Positions 1 to 11,683 of a stretch of DNA of 64,000 nt are shown here, one piece after another (within the stretch, counting starts at the first letter, position 1; each line of letters opens with the position of its first letter). A model generated the notes under the pieces. It did no database searches, had not been told where the DNA came from, and saw only the letters and a list, made by a program, of their open reading frames with translations. Origin of the DNA: Coriaria nepalensis (taxonomy: Eukaryota; Streptophyta; Magnoliopsida; Cucurbitales; Coriariaceae). Both the position numbers and the translations under genes were made by a program. Location: positions 11,932,001 to 11,996,000 of the forward strand of contig CP114485.1 in NCBI GenBank assembly GCA_027186245.1, written 5' to 3'.

Positions 1-476
1 CTTTTTCCGTGCCTACGTACAATTGGTTTTAAAACAAAAAAAACAAATCGAACATTACTCCATTTAACCTGGCGAAACAGAATCATAAATGATTCACACA
101 TATTTGAGGATACATTGTTGATAAACTTTGTTAACTCACAAGATATGCTCGGAATTCGGTTTGAATCCGGATCGCAGCTATATCGTCACTAATAGATTTT
201 TTTGGACGATCGTGCTTGCTTTTTAAGGCATTTGATTTTGCGGGAGATTTTGATTTCTACGTCAACGCATAAAAAATTATACATCAATTCCCTAATTAGC
301 ATGAGTTTTTAGTAGAAATACATCAAATTCTTCGACGTCTGATATAACAAGCATTCTTTGTTATCTTAACAAAATCGGATTCAGATGTAGTCGTTTGCTA
401 CTCGTTCGGGTAATAAGATCATGTTAAGCCCTATGAATACAGTGCATATTTATCATGAAGCCCTATAATTACATAC

Positions 477-551
477 CTTTGCTTGTTTCGAACTTCCATC
501 TTTCACTTTCTTTAAGCTGATTACCGTCTTGAACCAATCTCCAGAACCCAT
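477..551 (-). CDS. First coding exon of an IQD (IQ67-domain) protein, partial
   Basis: Read on the minus strand, an ATG at 551 opens 25 codons that begin MGSGDWFKT and continue with a Lys-rich stretch ending KQAK. The exon stops at a consensus donor (AAG|GTATGT). This short N-terminus is typical of plant IQ-domain (IQD) proteins, in particular the IQD8/9-like type. These are calmodulin-binding scaffold proteins of microtubules, nucleus or plasma membrane. The IQ67 region would be encoded by later exons beyond the left edge; no further exon was recognised in 1-476. A probable 5' UTR exon lies at about 942-1010, ending in CTCTG|GTATTG, with an acceptor candidate (TTAAG) just before the ATG. IQD genes often carry a 5' UTR intron. 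The exon is too short for ordinary ORF calling. The family call rests on one exon only. Confidence 0.62.
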
Positions 552-3330
552 TTGCTTAATTCAAGAGTTGGATTTTCAACATAACCGTTACACCCATTTT
601 CAACCAAAAACATGTAACTAATCAACACAAGACATATATGAACAAACCCTTTTCTTTTCCTACAAATTAATTAATGAGTTCAATGAAAATTCAGAGAAAA
701 ACAAGACATTCAATACTTGCTACGATTCCTAAATTAGGAAATTTACTTCCCAGAATTTTAGTGATAATAACAAGACAAAATGGATTGAAGAAAGAGAGAA
801 AATTCATTAGAATACTTTCATAGCGTACTTCTCAATTACAAAATCAGACAAGAATCATTAAGTACTAACGAATTCATCAAAAGAAAAATCAGAAAAAGGG
901 AAGAAATAATAATTTTGGGTGAGGAAGAGGGAAGACAATACCAGAGAAGAAGCATCCAATGACTTCAAACAGGGGACTGGATTTTACTATATGGGTCCTG
1001 TTGATTTTGGAAGAAGAACATGGAAGACAAAAAGTTGGAATTTTTTAACTTTATTTTATTTGTTGTAAGGAAGAAGGAAAGATGGCAACGAACAAGAAGT
1101 GGGTGTGGAGTGTGGATTGTCATGGCCCACAACCAGGCTTTGTTTTTCCTTCTTTTAAGATTCCTAAGATATTATAAACATCTTAAAAGAAAATTGAATC
1201 GAAAAAAAAAAAAATTGTAAATAAAAATTTGTGTTCCCTCAATCGAAGGGCTATCAAGTCTCGACCAACCAATCTACAACTCATAGGATGTTGAAAGGAT
1301 ATGCTGTGTGTGGGTCTGGTTGGTGAGTTTTTCTTTTTTTTCTTTTCCTTTTTTTTTTTTTTTTTTTTTTTTTTTGGAGACTTGAAGGAGGCCACAGAGA
1401 CAGAAAAAGAAACAGGGCAGTTTATGATGGAGATTGGCTGCCTTTCAATACTATATTATTTTATAAGATTTTATATTATATTATCTTAAATTATTATTTG
1501 GGTAAATTATTCTCCTTTTTTTTTTTTAAGATTTAATAATATTATATATAAATATCTTAAGATTTCATAAATTATAAACGACTTTTTTCAAATTTTATGT
1601 CCATAAGATTTATTAAAAATAATATCATAAATAAATTTCTTAAAATTTATTAAAATTATAAATAAATCTCTTTAAATATTATTAATAAATCACTTAAAAT
1701 TAAAATATAAATATATATAAGTGAATTCAAATAATAAATCTTTAAAATATATCATATACATATATATATATATATATACACTACATTTTGATTATAAGAT
1801 ACGATACATGGTGGTAAGATACACTACTTTAAATTAAATTTAAATTAAATTTGTAACCAACTTAATATATTTTAAATTAGTGAATTTCAAATGTCTAATT
1901 TTCGACCAGGTTAATCGGGGTGGCCCATTTTGCGCATTGCTTACAAATTCTTGTGCGAGGATGTATCTACAAATCTCACTTTTCCAATTTTTTCTTTGTA
2001 ATCATTTTTGGGCAAGAAAATGAATTTATTTCATGTTTAAATATTTTGACCAATTCATGATCAAAAGCATGAACATTATTTTCTTCTGCACTTAAATCTG
2101 TGTCCACCTGTCTTTTTTTTATATCTTTCCTAAATCCCCGTCCCTCTTATTTATCTCAATTTCTTATCTATACTTTTCCCCACTTCAAATAAACAAAACC
2201 TCAATACTCCATAATGCACTTTTAATTTCCTCTCTTCCTCTTACTTTGTTTAAGTATGTTGTAGTACACTTATCAATTAAAGTTTAATATGCAATATGCT
2301 TTCTTGCCCCTCTGTGTTTAAGCTTTTTTTTTTTTTTTTTTGGTTATTTTTTTCTTTTTTCGCAATAAATTAGATTAGTTTTTTCCAGCAGTAGTTGGCC
2401 AGAAATCAATGGTGTTTTGAGTTCGAGATATTGTTTGAGAAAATTTTGGATGAAACAAAAATTAAGGTAAATAATAAAATTAATGTAGATTAATTAAGTG
2501 ATTATTTTAGAAGAAAAAAAATCTTTTTTTTCTAAATTTATTCGTCGGATCAAGTCATATTAATTATTGAGTCTGATTATTAATTTCAAATTGATCCATT
2601 ACAAAATTAAGAGTTAATTATAATTTAAATTTCATTTTTGATATTTATTATATTTATAAAATATTTTGAAGATTCATTATAATTTATGTAAATTTTTTTG
2701 GGTTTATCCTAGTTTCCTTTTTTGGAAAATAAAAAGTTATAAAAATTATTTACAATAATCCCCCACTATTTTCAAAATATTTTGATTTGATAAAAATTTT
2801 TAAATCTTGATAACCAAGTGAAGCTCAGGCATAATTGAAGATGTCTTTTGGATAACACATCAAGCCTAATTGGAATATATGGTAATAAAAACTTTGAAGC
2901 ATACATCGGACATGTCTCACTTCTAAGAGTTCTTCTCATTTAAGTGTCAAGAAAGTTTTGTTGACACAATTAATAGTTATATGTCATGTGTCTTAATTCA
3001 TAAATACTCTAGAGTTAAGCCTTTGAACTCAACAAAAACGACTACACTTAATTCATTTTCATTAAATAGATTTATCAAATACATCTTTAAATTTTAGTAG
3101 TCTATAAAGAGGTTAAACTTTATCCTTCACACTGTCATTATGATTACCAAGCCTCAAATATGATGAGACAATATGTATGCAAATACTAAATTAATGCTTG
3201 TTATGATGAGAATTTTCATATGTTATTGTCTTATCAAATATATGCAAATTCTCATCGTAACAAGAAATAATTTAGTATGTGCATACCTTATTCAAATAAT
3301 ACATGCAAATTATAAATTAATTCTTATTCT
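552..3330. other. Intergenic; homopolymer and AT-rich sequence, no gene seen
   Basis: Apart from the probable IQD leader exon near 942-1010, I see no coding pattern. The stretch holds long T runs (about 1344-1375, 2324-2341), an AT microsatellite near 1757-1778 and general AT-rich sequence. Short open frames here read as low-complexity Lys/Phe protein and are not credible genes. Promoter sequence of the minus-strand IQD gene probably lies in 1010-1400. Confidence 0.6.
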
Positions 3331-4340
3331 TCATTAATTTAAACATACTCCATATATGCCACATTTTTCAACTAAGATCCACCATTAGAGGTCATGGCAT
3401 TGGCCTTAAAATTTCTACCTATGAAGTTTTTCGTTACTTTTCTCTTGTTCTTTCATATACAATATTCTCTCTTGAAATGTCCAAACATTCCACGGTGGAA
3501 ATAGGCAATTTTTATTTTCCTGTTTTTGGTGTACTTGATAGGAGATGTCTTTCTTTTCTTAGACTTTCAAGACTTCTTATTTGAACTCCTCTCATCTTCT
3601 ACGAATATTGATTTTGTGAACATGTTCACTTTCATCATTGCCTCCTTTTTATAACGCTTCCTCAATACATAAATGATCATTTAACTGTTCAAAAATAAAG
3701 TCTTCATTGTGGCTCTTAAGTCCATTCCTAAAATTCTTTCAAGATGGAGGCAATTTGTTTATAACGATTGTTACAACAAAGGATTCTATAGACAGCTTAT
3801 GTTGTGCAAATGTATAACATGATATTATTTTGTGCAAATTATTTTACATTAATCATAATGCGTAGAATTTCAATGTGAGTTGAATTCATCAAGATGGCCA
3901 AGTGGTCTAAATTCATCAACTATGGTTTTCATCGCATTAAATTGGTCAATAACCGGCCTAAAGTCAAGTTATAAAATTTTCTATTTGTTGTATCTTTACT
4001 CACATATTTTCTCCAATGTAAAATCATCACGATCAAAGTGCTTTGATATTTTGAAATCTAAAGTCATATCCCTCAAATATGTAAACGTGGGACACATCTT
4101 ACGTAACATGAAATTGACACTTTGGATTTTTTGTGGGAATTTGTGGGTAATGGGAACTTAGGGAGAGATTGCTTCAAGGCACGATTATATCGCTTTTCTT
4201 AAAACTTAACTCGCCCTAGAAAAGTGCAAAATGGTTCCGGAGAATTTCCTTCAAGATATTTTGAAGCACTTGTTGTTCGGCAGTTTGCACAGTTGAGGAA
4301 CAATCCACAAATTTTCTAGATTATTTATAACCTTGATAGT
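3330..4340 (-). mobile_element. Decayed Ty1-copia gag remnant
   Basis: On the minus strand several frames give copia Gag signatures, split by stops and frameshifts. One segment reads DQFNAMKTIVDEF (about 3880-3970). Another reads VINKLPPS followed by FEQLNDHL (about 3680-3760). A third is a degraded CCHC zinc knuckle, HRGMFGHFKREY, near 3470-3510, followed by NFIGRNFKAN. In intact copia Gag these come in the same order: UBN2-type Gag, then zinc knuckle. The knuckle has lost most of its cysteines and no long frame remains, so the element is dead. No LTR, protease, integrase or RT was recognised next to it. End points are approximate. Confidence 0.65.
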
Positions 4341-4689
4341 GTAGTTTGCAAGGTTACCATATAAAAGAAAATATGTAGGAAACTTTGTAAATAAAATAAG
4401 ATATTGTATTAAAAGACCTAATTATGAAAGTGTAAAGTATATCAGTAGCTATAGACTCCAAAAGCTACTTACAAAAAATTACATCTCCTTAAAGAATTAC
4501 TACTTTTTAATTCCACTCTTAGCAATTTAATTCAGACCTTAGATTTATTACTCAAAAAGTCACTATGAAGAGTTACCATTCTTCGATTATAGTTTATCAT
4601 TACTCTTTCCGGAAAACAAAAATTTCTTAAGATAATTTTCAATTCTTTTAAATATTTAAGCAAAATATATATATATATATATTCTCATT

Positions 4690-4900
4690 ATGTTTTTCTA
4701 ATTCTTCTTCCATCCATTTGACGGTTGCGTAATTTACCTAATATTAAAAATAAAAATAAAAAATATTTAAAAAAATCAAAATTTTTTCCCTATGATTAGA
4801 ACTTCTAATATCGTCCCGGTCCTATTAATACCGGTATTAAATCGAGATTAATAATATCAATCTCATATCATACTAATACTTAAATAATTGGGATCGAGAC
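4690..4900. repeat. hAT-type MITE remnant upstream of prenyltransferase A
   Basis: This stretch contains the 'ataccggtattaaatcgag' type motif and ends near 4893 with ACCACCCA, like the terminal sequence of the better-preserved element in intron 1. Much of it aligns by eye with 14540-14757, upstream of copy C, so the insertion probably predates the duplication of the two genes. The left end was not found, and the boundaries are approximate. Confidence 0.4.
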
Positions 4901-5138
4901 AATACCACCCAATCCAAATTCGAAAATTTTTACCCACTAAATTGTTTAAATCGTTTAAAAATTTAAAAATAAAATAACGTACCGCGTTGCAAGCATTCTT
5001 TACTTGTACCGTTGTACATATATGTATTAGAAGTAAGAGAGAAAATTCAACGATTCCTGTAATAATTAATTTCATAGATTGAAATGGTAATAAATTGTTC
5101 ACGTTAATCCAGTTGACTGCCAGATCGTCCAAAACTTC

Positions 5139-5146
5139 TATTTATA
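5139..5146 (+). promoter_or_regulatory. TATA box of prenyltransferase A
   Basis: TATTTATA lies 67 bases before the start codon, in a block shared with copy C ('aaaacttctat' followed by a TATA-type motif, then 'ctcattcaac'). A W-box core TTGACT sits at 5113-5118. The matching place in copy C reads ttaattt, so this motif is present only in copy A. Confidence 0.5.
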
Positions 5147-5212
5147 CACAATTTGTTGAGGAGTTAGTCGCTCATTCAACTGGAAAATATTAGCCTCTTT
5201 GGAATAGCTATC

Positions 5213-8200
5213 ATGTCTTCCTCCTTATTGTTCAGAACCATGCTCCCATCAGATAGAGTACTTGTCACCTCTCCTGCCAGAATACCCATTAATCCCACTA
5301 TATTTAAATCTCCTTCACAGTATAAAGTGCCCAGACCTTGTCCTTCCTCCGGTTTGCACTCTGCAGGTTCGACATCCGACGACCCCAAAAGTTACTTAAA
5401 ATTACCATCATTTTCTCTTAAAGAGCAACAGATCAAAGCTGATTCTAGTCTGCAGGTCTCTCTCTCTCTCTCACACATAATCAATAGTAATTTTCCTCTC
5501 TTCTAATTAAAGATGTTAACTGCAAAGTATGATATTTATTATTACGCTATAACATTACTAACCCGTTTGCAACACTGTGGCATTTGCCTGATATATTTTC
5601 GGAATGAATGCTTCAAAATGTTACTATTTCTCTCTGAATCGGAGAGAGAGATTGTGACGGTGGTTGGCCGGAGCAATTATAATGGTTATGTTTTGGAGAT
5701 TGTTGTGGAGAACAATAGTAAAAGACGAAAGATAAATGGAAGAGAATTGTATAAAATTAATTTTAACTTAAAATAGATGTCTAATTTATACTTCTTTTCA
5801 TTTTGTTTGACTCGCGAGTTTAGTCGGTGCAACCATACAAGTTAACAATAGTGACTTGATAATGAAAATAGAAAATCGCGAGTGTGATCGGTACATGACT
5901 ACAAAGTTAACAATATCAGATGATAGCGAATTATTTGGCCAAAAAAAAAAATAGCGAATTACAATTATGGTTTTTTTTTATTTATATTTTAAAGAAAGAT
6001 CTAAGATACGGGTATGGGGTGGTTTTTGGTCAACTTATAAAATATTTGTATATATATAAGGGCGGGTGTTTGCATTTGGGCGGTATAGTTCCATGGACCC
6101 TTTTGCAATTTTTTCAAATTTAGAATTTATTGTAAATTTTTAGAAGTATTTTGGGTCAAATTGAAATTTTTTTTTTCTTTTTAAGGACATTTTCTTTGCA
6201 AAATTTGGGTGTTGAAAATTTACAGTCATTCTTTAAAATCATTTTATAATTAACGAACTAATTGCGAGAAAAAGTATTGAATCTACCTTTATATTATATT
6301 ATATATTATATCTAGTAAAAAGTTAATAAAATAATTTATTAAGATAAGAAAAATTTGTTAATTTAATAAAATATTAAATTATTTAAAAATTTTAATATAT
6401 TATTTTTAAAATAATTATTATTTAATTTAATTTATCGAGATTTTATTATATATAATTTAAAAAATCAGTTTTAATTTTTTATTAAAAAATAAAGAAAATT
6501 AATTAATTACTATAAAATGTGTATTCATCATTAAACATGAACTATTATCAAATTACCATATTTTTACCGTACTAACCTTATTCTAGATAGTTTTTTACGT
6601 ATCTTAAAAGAATTTTGGCCGCCTTCCAAACATATTCGATCCTGTGTAACAAGGGTGGACATTTTTCCTGTTCCGATGGAAATTTTGATATTGTCCTAAT
6701 ATTTACATGAATAAATATAATTGTCTTGTCCCGATATCGGTATCGGTATCGATATCGGTATCGGGACTACGGACCAGGGTGGGAAACAGGACCAAAAATG
6801 ATCCTGGTCTCCAAAAAAATGTTGAAAAAAATATTAATAATTTTACTAATGAAATTTATATAAACTTTTATTATTAATTTATTATTTTATTGGTGATATT
6901 TTAAAATTAAGATTATTAAATAATTTATATACTCAAATTTTATTATTATATTAATTAAAAAATTATCGGGAATCCTAATTCTGTATTGAATAGCATATTT
7001 ATTTACTCTATTAATAATCGACACGCATCTGGTATATTATAAGAGATTTATCTTTTCTATTGATTCCTAGATCAAAAACAATTATCATTCTTTATCCCAG
7101 AATACCGAAAATAAAACGGGAATAAGAGTTTCATTTCCAGTATCAATATCGGGATCACCGGACCGGAACCAAGAACATTCTTTCCCAGTTCCGATGGAAA
7201 AAACCCCACCCCTACTGTGTAAGTATGAACCACACATCCGGTAATATGTAAATTGGTACGGATACATATTTGATACTTGTCCCCACGTATCCTTAAAGAA
7301 AAACTAAATAAAGTCTATAGATACATGTTTTGGAATAGAGATGAATTGAGAAAATTAAAATAATAATAATAATTTCATATTATTATGGATTTTATATGTT
7401 TTATTTATTTTATATTTGATTAATTATTAATTTATATTCATCGGGCCTTAAAAGATTGGAAAAAAAAAGTAATTATCTTATGTGTTTAACGAGATTTTTT
7501 ATTTAATACATTAGCCTAAGTCGGGAACAAAAAGATTTTATTAATTCATTTTGATTATTAATTTATGGAAATTTTACTTTAAAAAAAAAGTTATATACTA
7601 ACTTGAATTCAGCTACTAATGATTTTGATGCCAGGCACACGTTCAAGTAGATCACTTCGAAGGATTTAATTCTTGGCTGGGAAAAATTTCACGATTTATT
7701 GAAGCAGGCTGGAAATTTGTTAAACCTTACAGTTACAGTCTAGTATATTTTGCTTGCGGATCACTGTAAGCTATTTTGTACATATATTTTAGAACTAAAC
7801 TGTTAAACTTAAACATAGTCAAAATAATTGTTTTTTTTTTTTTTTTTTTTTTTTGTTCTTTCTTGTTCTCTTACAGTGAAGAAAGTCTAGCTTTTAAGCA
7901 GCACCAAAATAACTTGCATTATTATGATAAATTGTGATTGATTGCTCACTTGTATCATTATGTGTATAACAATATCAACCGAGTTTGAGTTTTATTTAAT
8001 ATCCTACAGGTGTATTGCAACAAGGGTTTGGATCGAAAATGCACATCTGACAAAGTGGTCAACACTGGTTAAGGCTATTATGTTGGGTTTCATTACTTTG
8101 TGGTCTGCTCTCGGTTTTGTAAATGGCCTCAATCAAATTTATGATCTTGAAAGTGATAAGTATGTGCTAACTTGGCCCTTTGTCTAGTACTATTTAAAAT

Positions 8201-9701
8201 GTTTTAAGTTATTTGTAAGTATTATAGGAAGATTGTTTGACCCCTACACTGTAGTTAGAGGGATTACACACTATTACTATATTAGACATTTAACGAATGA
8301 ATCTGTTTGCATTGCATTTGCAGGATAAACAAACCTTACTTGCCTCTAGCTTCAGGGGATATTTCCCTTGAGACTGCATGGGTTTTGGTAAAATCTTTCG
8401 CAGTTGGTGGGATTTTGACTACTGTGCTAGACAAGATGAGACCAGAGGTTACTTTTATGTATTGCCTATTTTTAATATTAGGTGTCTTCTATTCAGTACC
8501 TCCCTTTAGAATGAAGAGAGTTACTGCTTCAGCTACGCTCGCTATCGTTGCGGTAAAAGCTATAACCTCTAAGCTATAATAATAGTAATATAAAGAAATA
8601 AATAACCACCCATCGCTAGCACATATGACATTTGTTTTTTTACAGGCACGTTTTCTACTTTCCTTTGGTTTATATTATACCTCCAGAGTTTCCCTTGGAC
8701 TACCATTTGAATGGAGGTTATTTATGAAAGAATTTCATTCAGGAGATATTTTGGTGATGATTACATTTAACAAGGGTACTAACTACTAATACACGTTTGA
8801 ACTGTGCAGTCCAGCTGTTGCCTTCATTGTTATCATGTCAATGATAAACGCATTAGTTTGTTCCATAATCAAAGACGTACCGGACATGGAGGGAGATCGC
8901 AAGTAAGATATTGTTCTATCACTCCACATGACATTAAGTACTGTTGATGTTTGATGTTGTTGTCAATCACGATGTCAAGCTGTTAACAATAACCAATTGC
9001 ATAACATTTTACTAGGCATGGAGTACACACTTTAGCATCGAAAGTTGGAGGTAGAAATATTACATTCCTTGGCACCGGACTCCAACTCCTTGCTTATGTT
9101 GCTGCTATTTGCTCTGCCATTTTCATGCCTCAGGTCAGGACTGGAGTCTCCTAAGTTCAATGCTTCTTTCAACTTCTTCATATATAATGTTCTTTGAATC
9201 TCACCTTATCCATCTCTCTCTTAGAATTTAAATGTTATCAATCGTTTTAGTTACTGCTTCATTTATGTATATACATACAGGCTTTCAAGCCTAGCATCAT
9301 GATACCCGCTCATGCTACTATGGCCTTAATCTTGATATACCAGGTTTGTACATTCGATCTTCGAGCATAAGTAAGATGCTGGATTTCTTTTTCTATTCTT
9401 TTTTTTTTCCCCCTCCCCTCTCATTTGCCAATTCGCACTAGTTTTTATTACATCAATCTAATCATGCGGTTTTGATTTGCTATCAGGCATGGATGCTGGA
9501 AAAGGCAAACTATGCCAAGGTAAACTCTAAACTTGTGCAAAGAAAATGAGAAGGCTTAACTCTAAACACATATTGGCCTAGAAAAAGAACTATATATATA
9601 TGATTCGATCGATTTTCTTTGTGAAGGAAGCAATTGGAGCTTTCTATATGTTTTTATGGAAACTCGCTTACGCCGAATACTTAATATTTCCTTTTATATA
9701 G
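5213..9701 (+). CDS. Plastid aromatic prenyltransferase, UbiA family (copy A)
   Basis: Ten exons join in phase to 402 codons (401 aa): 5213-5455, 7635-7765, 8010-8159, 8324-8552, 8646-8716, 8810-8902, 9016-9133, 9281-9343, 9487-9519, 9627-9701. All junctions are GT-AG and there is no internal stop. UbiA-family membrane enzymes transfer a prenyl group from a diphosphate to an aromatic acceptor. Both Mg-diphosphate motifs are intact: NQIYDLESD (166-174) and KDVPDMEGD (296-304). The Ser-rich N-terminus (about residues 1-80) looks like a plastid transit peptide, and several hydrophobic segments follow. The sequence belongs with the homogentisate phytyltransferase-like enzymes from which flavonoid, coumarin and stilbenoid prenyltransferases of rosids and legumes derive. 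The substrate cannot be read from sequence. The last acceptor is GAAG, weaker than GCAG in copy C. Intron 1 (2.2 kb) carries a hAT MITE. A full tocopherol-pathway role is an alternative but less likely in a tandem cluster. Confidence 0.9.
6642..7222. mobile_element. hAT-type MITE with 8-bp target-site duplication
   Basis: CTGTGTAA occurs at 6642-6649 and again at 7215-7222 as a perfect 8-bp direct repeat. It flanks a 565-bp element (6650-7214) whose ends read CAAGGGTGG and, as reverse complement, TAGGGGTGG. An 8-bp duplication with short terminal inverted repeats is the hAT superfamily signature. Inside are repeated 'gatatcggtatcgg' motifs and no coding region, so it is non-autonomous. It sits in intron 1 of prenyltransferase A. 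Related sequence occurs upstream of both complete gene copies. Confidence 0.75.
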
Positions 9702-10249
9702 CTAGGGCTTGGGCCAGTCCCGTGGCTTTTTTTCTTTTTCTTTTTTTAGTTTTTAGTTGTCTTACGTAATAGTAGTAATTAATCAGATCTGTAATAAAGA
9801 GAATTAAATGGGCTTGTAAATGATAAGATTGACTTTCCGTATTGGATATTTATTGGTAGAAATGGGAGACGTGGGAAAATGAGGGGAGGGGAGAAAAAGT
9901 ACAGAAGGAAAAGTTCACGCACAATCTATAGTTCATCAATCCGCACATATCAAGCCCAAATCAAGCAGTCAACTTGGAAATTAATCACCCAAATCAAGCA
10001 ACAACATGGTTGATGCCAAAATCATCTCTTCAATTTTTAGAAAATTGATTGTAAAATTTTGTAAAATTTAACATGTAACATGCTGTATGAAATTAAAAAT
10101 TTACATGCGGTAGAAAATATGCTACTGAATTTGTCTCCCTATAACAATGAGATAAAATTGCCTTGCAGTCTTGGAAAGACAATCTAATCTGAATTAAGAT
10201 GTGACTTAAAAAATGAGTGAACTTGAAATGTCTTTTAACCATGTTTGCC

Positions 10250-10560
10250 AGCAGAAGGGATTTTTTTTTCGATTTGGAAATCTTTAGAGCCTTGCCTATG
10301 ACAAATCTCCAGAATTTTCAGAAGAGTCGCGCCTCACTCATTACACTAGTAATTGTGCCCCAATAAAAAGAATGAGCCCTGATAATGTCGCCTCCATAAA
10401 CTCTCAAAATCATGCCCCACCTGCTAAATTAGGATTACCTTTACTAGCTCTATCCACATTCAATTTTAGAGAACCAGTATGAGGGTTTATCCATTTAACC
10501 CATATGAGATTTTGCCGAACAAACCTAGGCAAGAGTCTGTAAAAGTTGGATGTTTAACTT
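10250..10560 (-). mobile_element. LINE RNase H remnant, N-terminal half, inverted
   Basis: On the minus strand the frames read VKWINPH, LKLNVDRASKGNPNLAGG and, after shifts, IRAHSFYWGT. This is the start of the RNase H domain found at the end of plant L1-type LINE ORF2, including the first active-site Asp (NVD). Stops and frameshifts interrupt it. The C-terminal half of the same domain lies just to the right on the other strand. Confidence 0.6.
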
Positions 10561-10569
10561 ATCCTGCAA

Positions 10570-10812
10570 GGTAAGATCATGACAATCTATATTTGTTTTT
10601 ATCTATATACAGATAAAATGTTTGCTAGTGCATTCATGGTCCGTCCGATTTTAGCAAGTAAGATCACACGTATTCGGAAATATATTTTATCTAATACTTA
10701 TCACCTTCGGCATATTTTTCGAGAAGTAAATCAAATAGCTGATGAAAATTATATAATTATTAAGCCAATCGGATTAAACTCAATGAATATATATATAATT
10801 TGTGTGAAATAA
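10570..10812 (+). mobile_element. LINE RNase H remnant, C-terminal half
   Basis: On the plus strand an open frame contains HLRHIFREVNQIAD, the typical C-terminal RNase H motif of plant LINEs (HxxREaNqvAD). It stops at 10810-10812. Its orientation is opposite to the N-terminal half at 10250-10560. No clear poly(A) tail was seen after it. Confidence 0.55.
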
Positions 10813-10835
10813 TTTTTATTGTCATAAGTATTATT

Positions 10836-11090
10836 TGTTGGGTAAATTGGGTGTGGCCAAATTTGAAGACTTGGCCAAGTCTAATGGGCTTGATGGCCTA
10901 GTCTCATTGAGCTAAACCCGGTTCCTATCATTCCTTGTCGGGTTACAATTATCCAATCGTATTTAAAGCACTTAATCCATTAGGTTAAGCACCTCACTCA
11001 TATTTGTGTCGTGCTTTAGAATCGTGCGAAGTGAAAATCTCTCTCACTCGATTTAGGGTTCTTGCAATTTTCTTTTGGTGTGAAGATTCT
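10836..11090 (+). mobile_element. Probable truncated copia LTR
   Basis: The block starts TGTTGGGTAAATTGGGTG and contains 'aacccgg', 'gggttac' and 'gatttagggtt' segments. Their order resembles the 5' part of the copia LTR at 44925. It ends abruptly at the prenyltransferase exon fragment at 11091. No partner LTR, PBS or target-site duplication was found, so this is tentative. Confidence 0.35.
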
Positions 11091-11683
11091 ATTGCAACAA
11101 GAGTTTGGACCGAAAATGCACAAGTGGCATTTATTTTTAACGAATGAATCTGTTTGCATTGAATTTGCAGGATAAACAAACCTTACTTGCCATTAGCTTC
11201 AGGGGATATTTCCCATGAGATTGCATGGGTTTTGGTAAAATCTTTCGCAGTTGGTGGGATTTTGACAACTGTGCTAGGCACGATGAGACCAGAGATTACT
11301 TTTGTGTATTGCCTATTTCTTTTCATAATGGGTATCTTCTATTCAGTTCCTCCATTTAGATTGAAGAGATCTTCTGCTTCAGCTACGCTCACTATCGTTG
11401 CGGTAAAAGCTATAACCTCTAATCAGTATTTATAATAATATACAGAATTACCCATCGCGGGCACATATGAGATATGACAATTGTTTTTATGGAGGCACGT
11501 TTTCTATTTACCTTTGGCTCATATTATACGTCCAGAGTTTCCCTTGGACTACCATTTGAATGGAGGTTAGTTATGAAAGAATTTCATTCAGTAGATATTT
11601 TTCTGATGACTACATTTAACAAGGGTACTAACTACTAATACATGTTTAAACTTTGCAGCCCAGCTGTTGCCTTCATTGTTATT
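11091..11683 (+). pseudogene. Prenyltransferase copy B, internal fragment
   Basis: A broken third copy of the prenyltransferase. It keeps about 33 bases of exon 3 (11091-11123), fused directly to the end of intron 3. It then has a whole exon 4 (11171-11402, 232 bases), a whole exon 5 (11495-11565) and the first 25 bases of exon 6 (11659-11683). At 11683 exon 6 runs straight into copia sequence. Exons 1, 2 and 7-10 and the second diphosphate-binding motif are absent, so no working enzyme can result. Exon 4 has the extra codon seen in copy C but not in copy A, so B is closer to C. The exon 5 acceptor is GGAG instead of GCAG. Confidence 0.88.

Noticed and set aside
1183..1489. Overlapping open frames rich in Lys or Phe
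   Set aside because: They translate a T/A homopolymer of about 30 bases; no family resemblance.
5176..5388. Open frame antisense to exon 1 of prenyltransferase A (and its twin at 15168-15371)
   Set aside because: It is the complement of a well-supported coding exon, and its conservation between copies follows from that exon.
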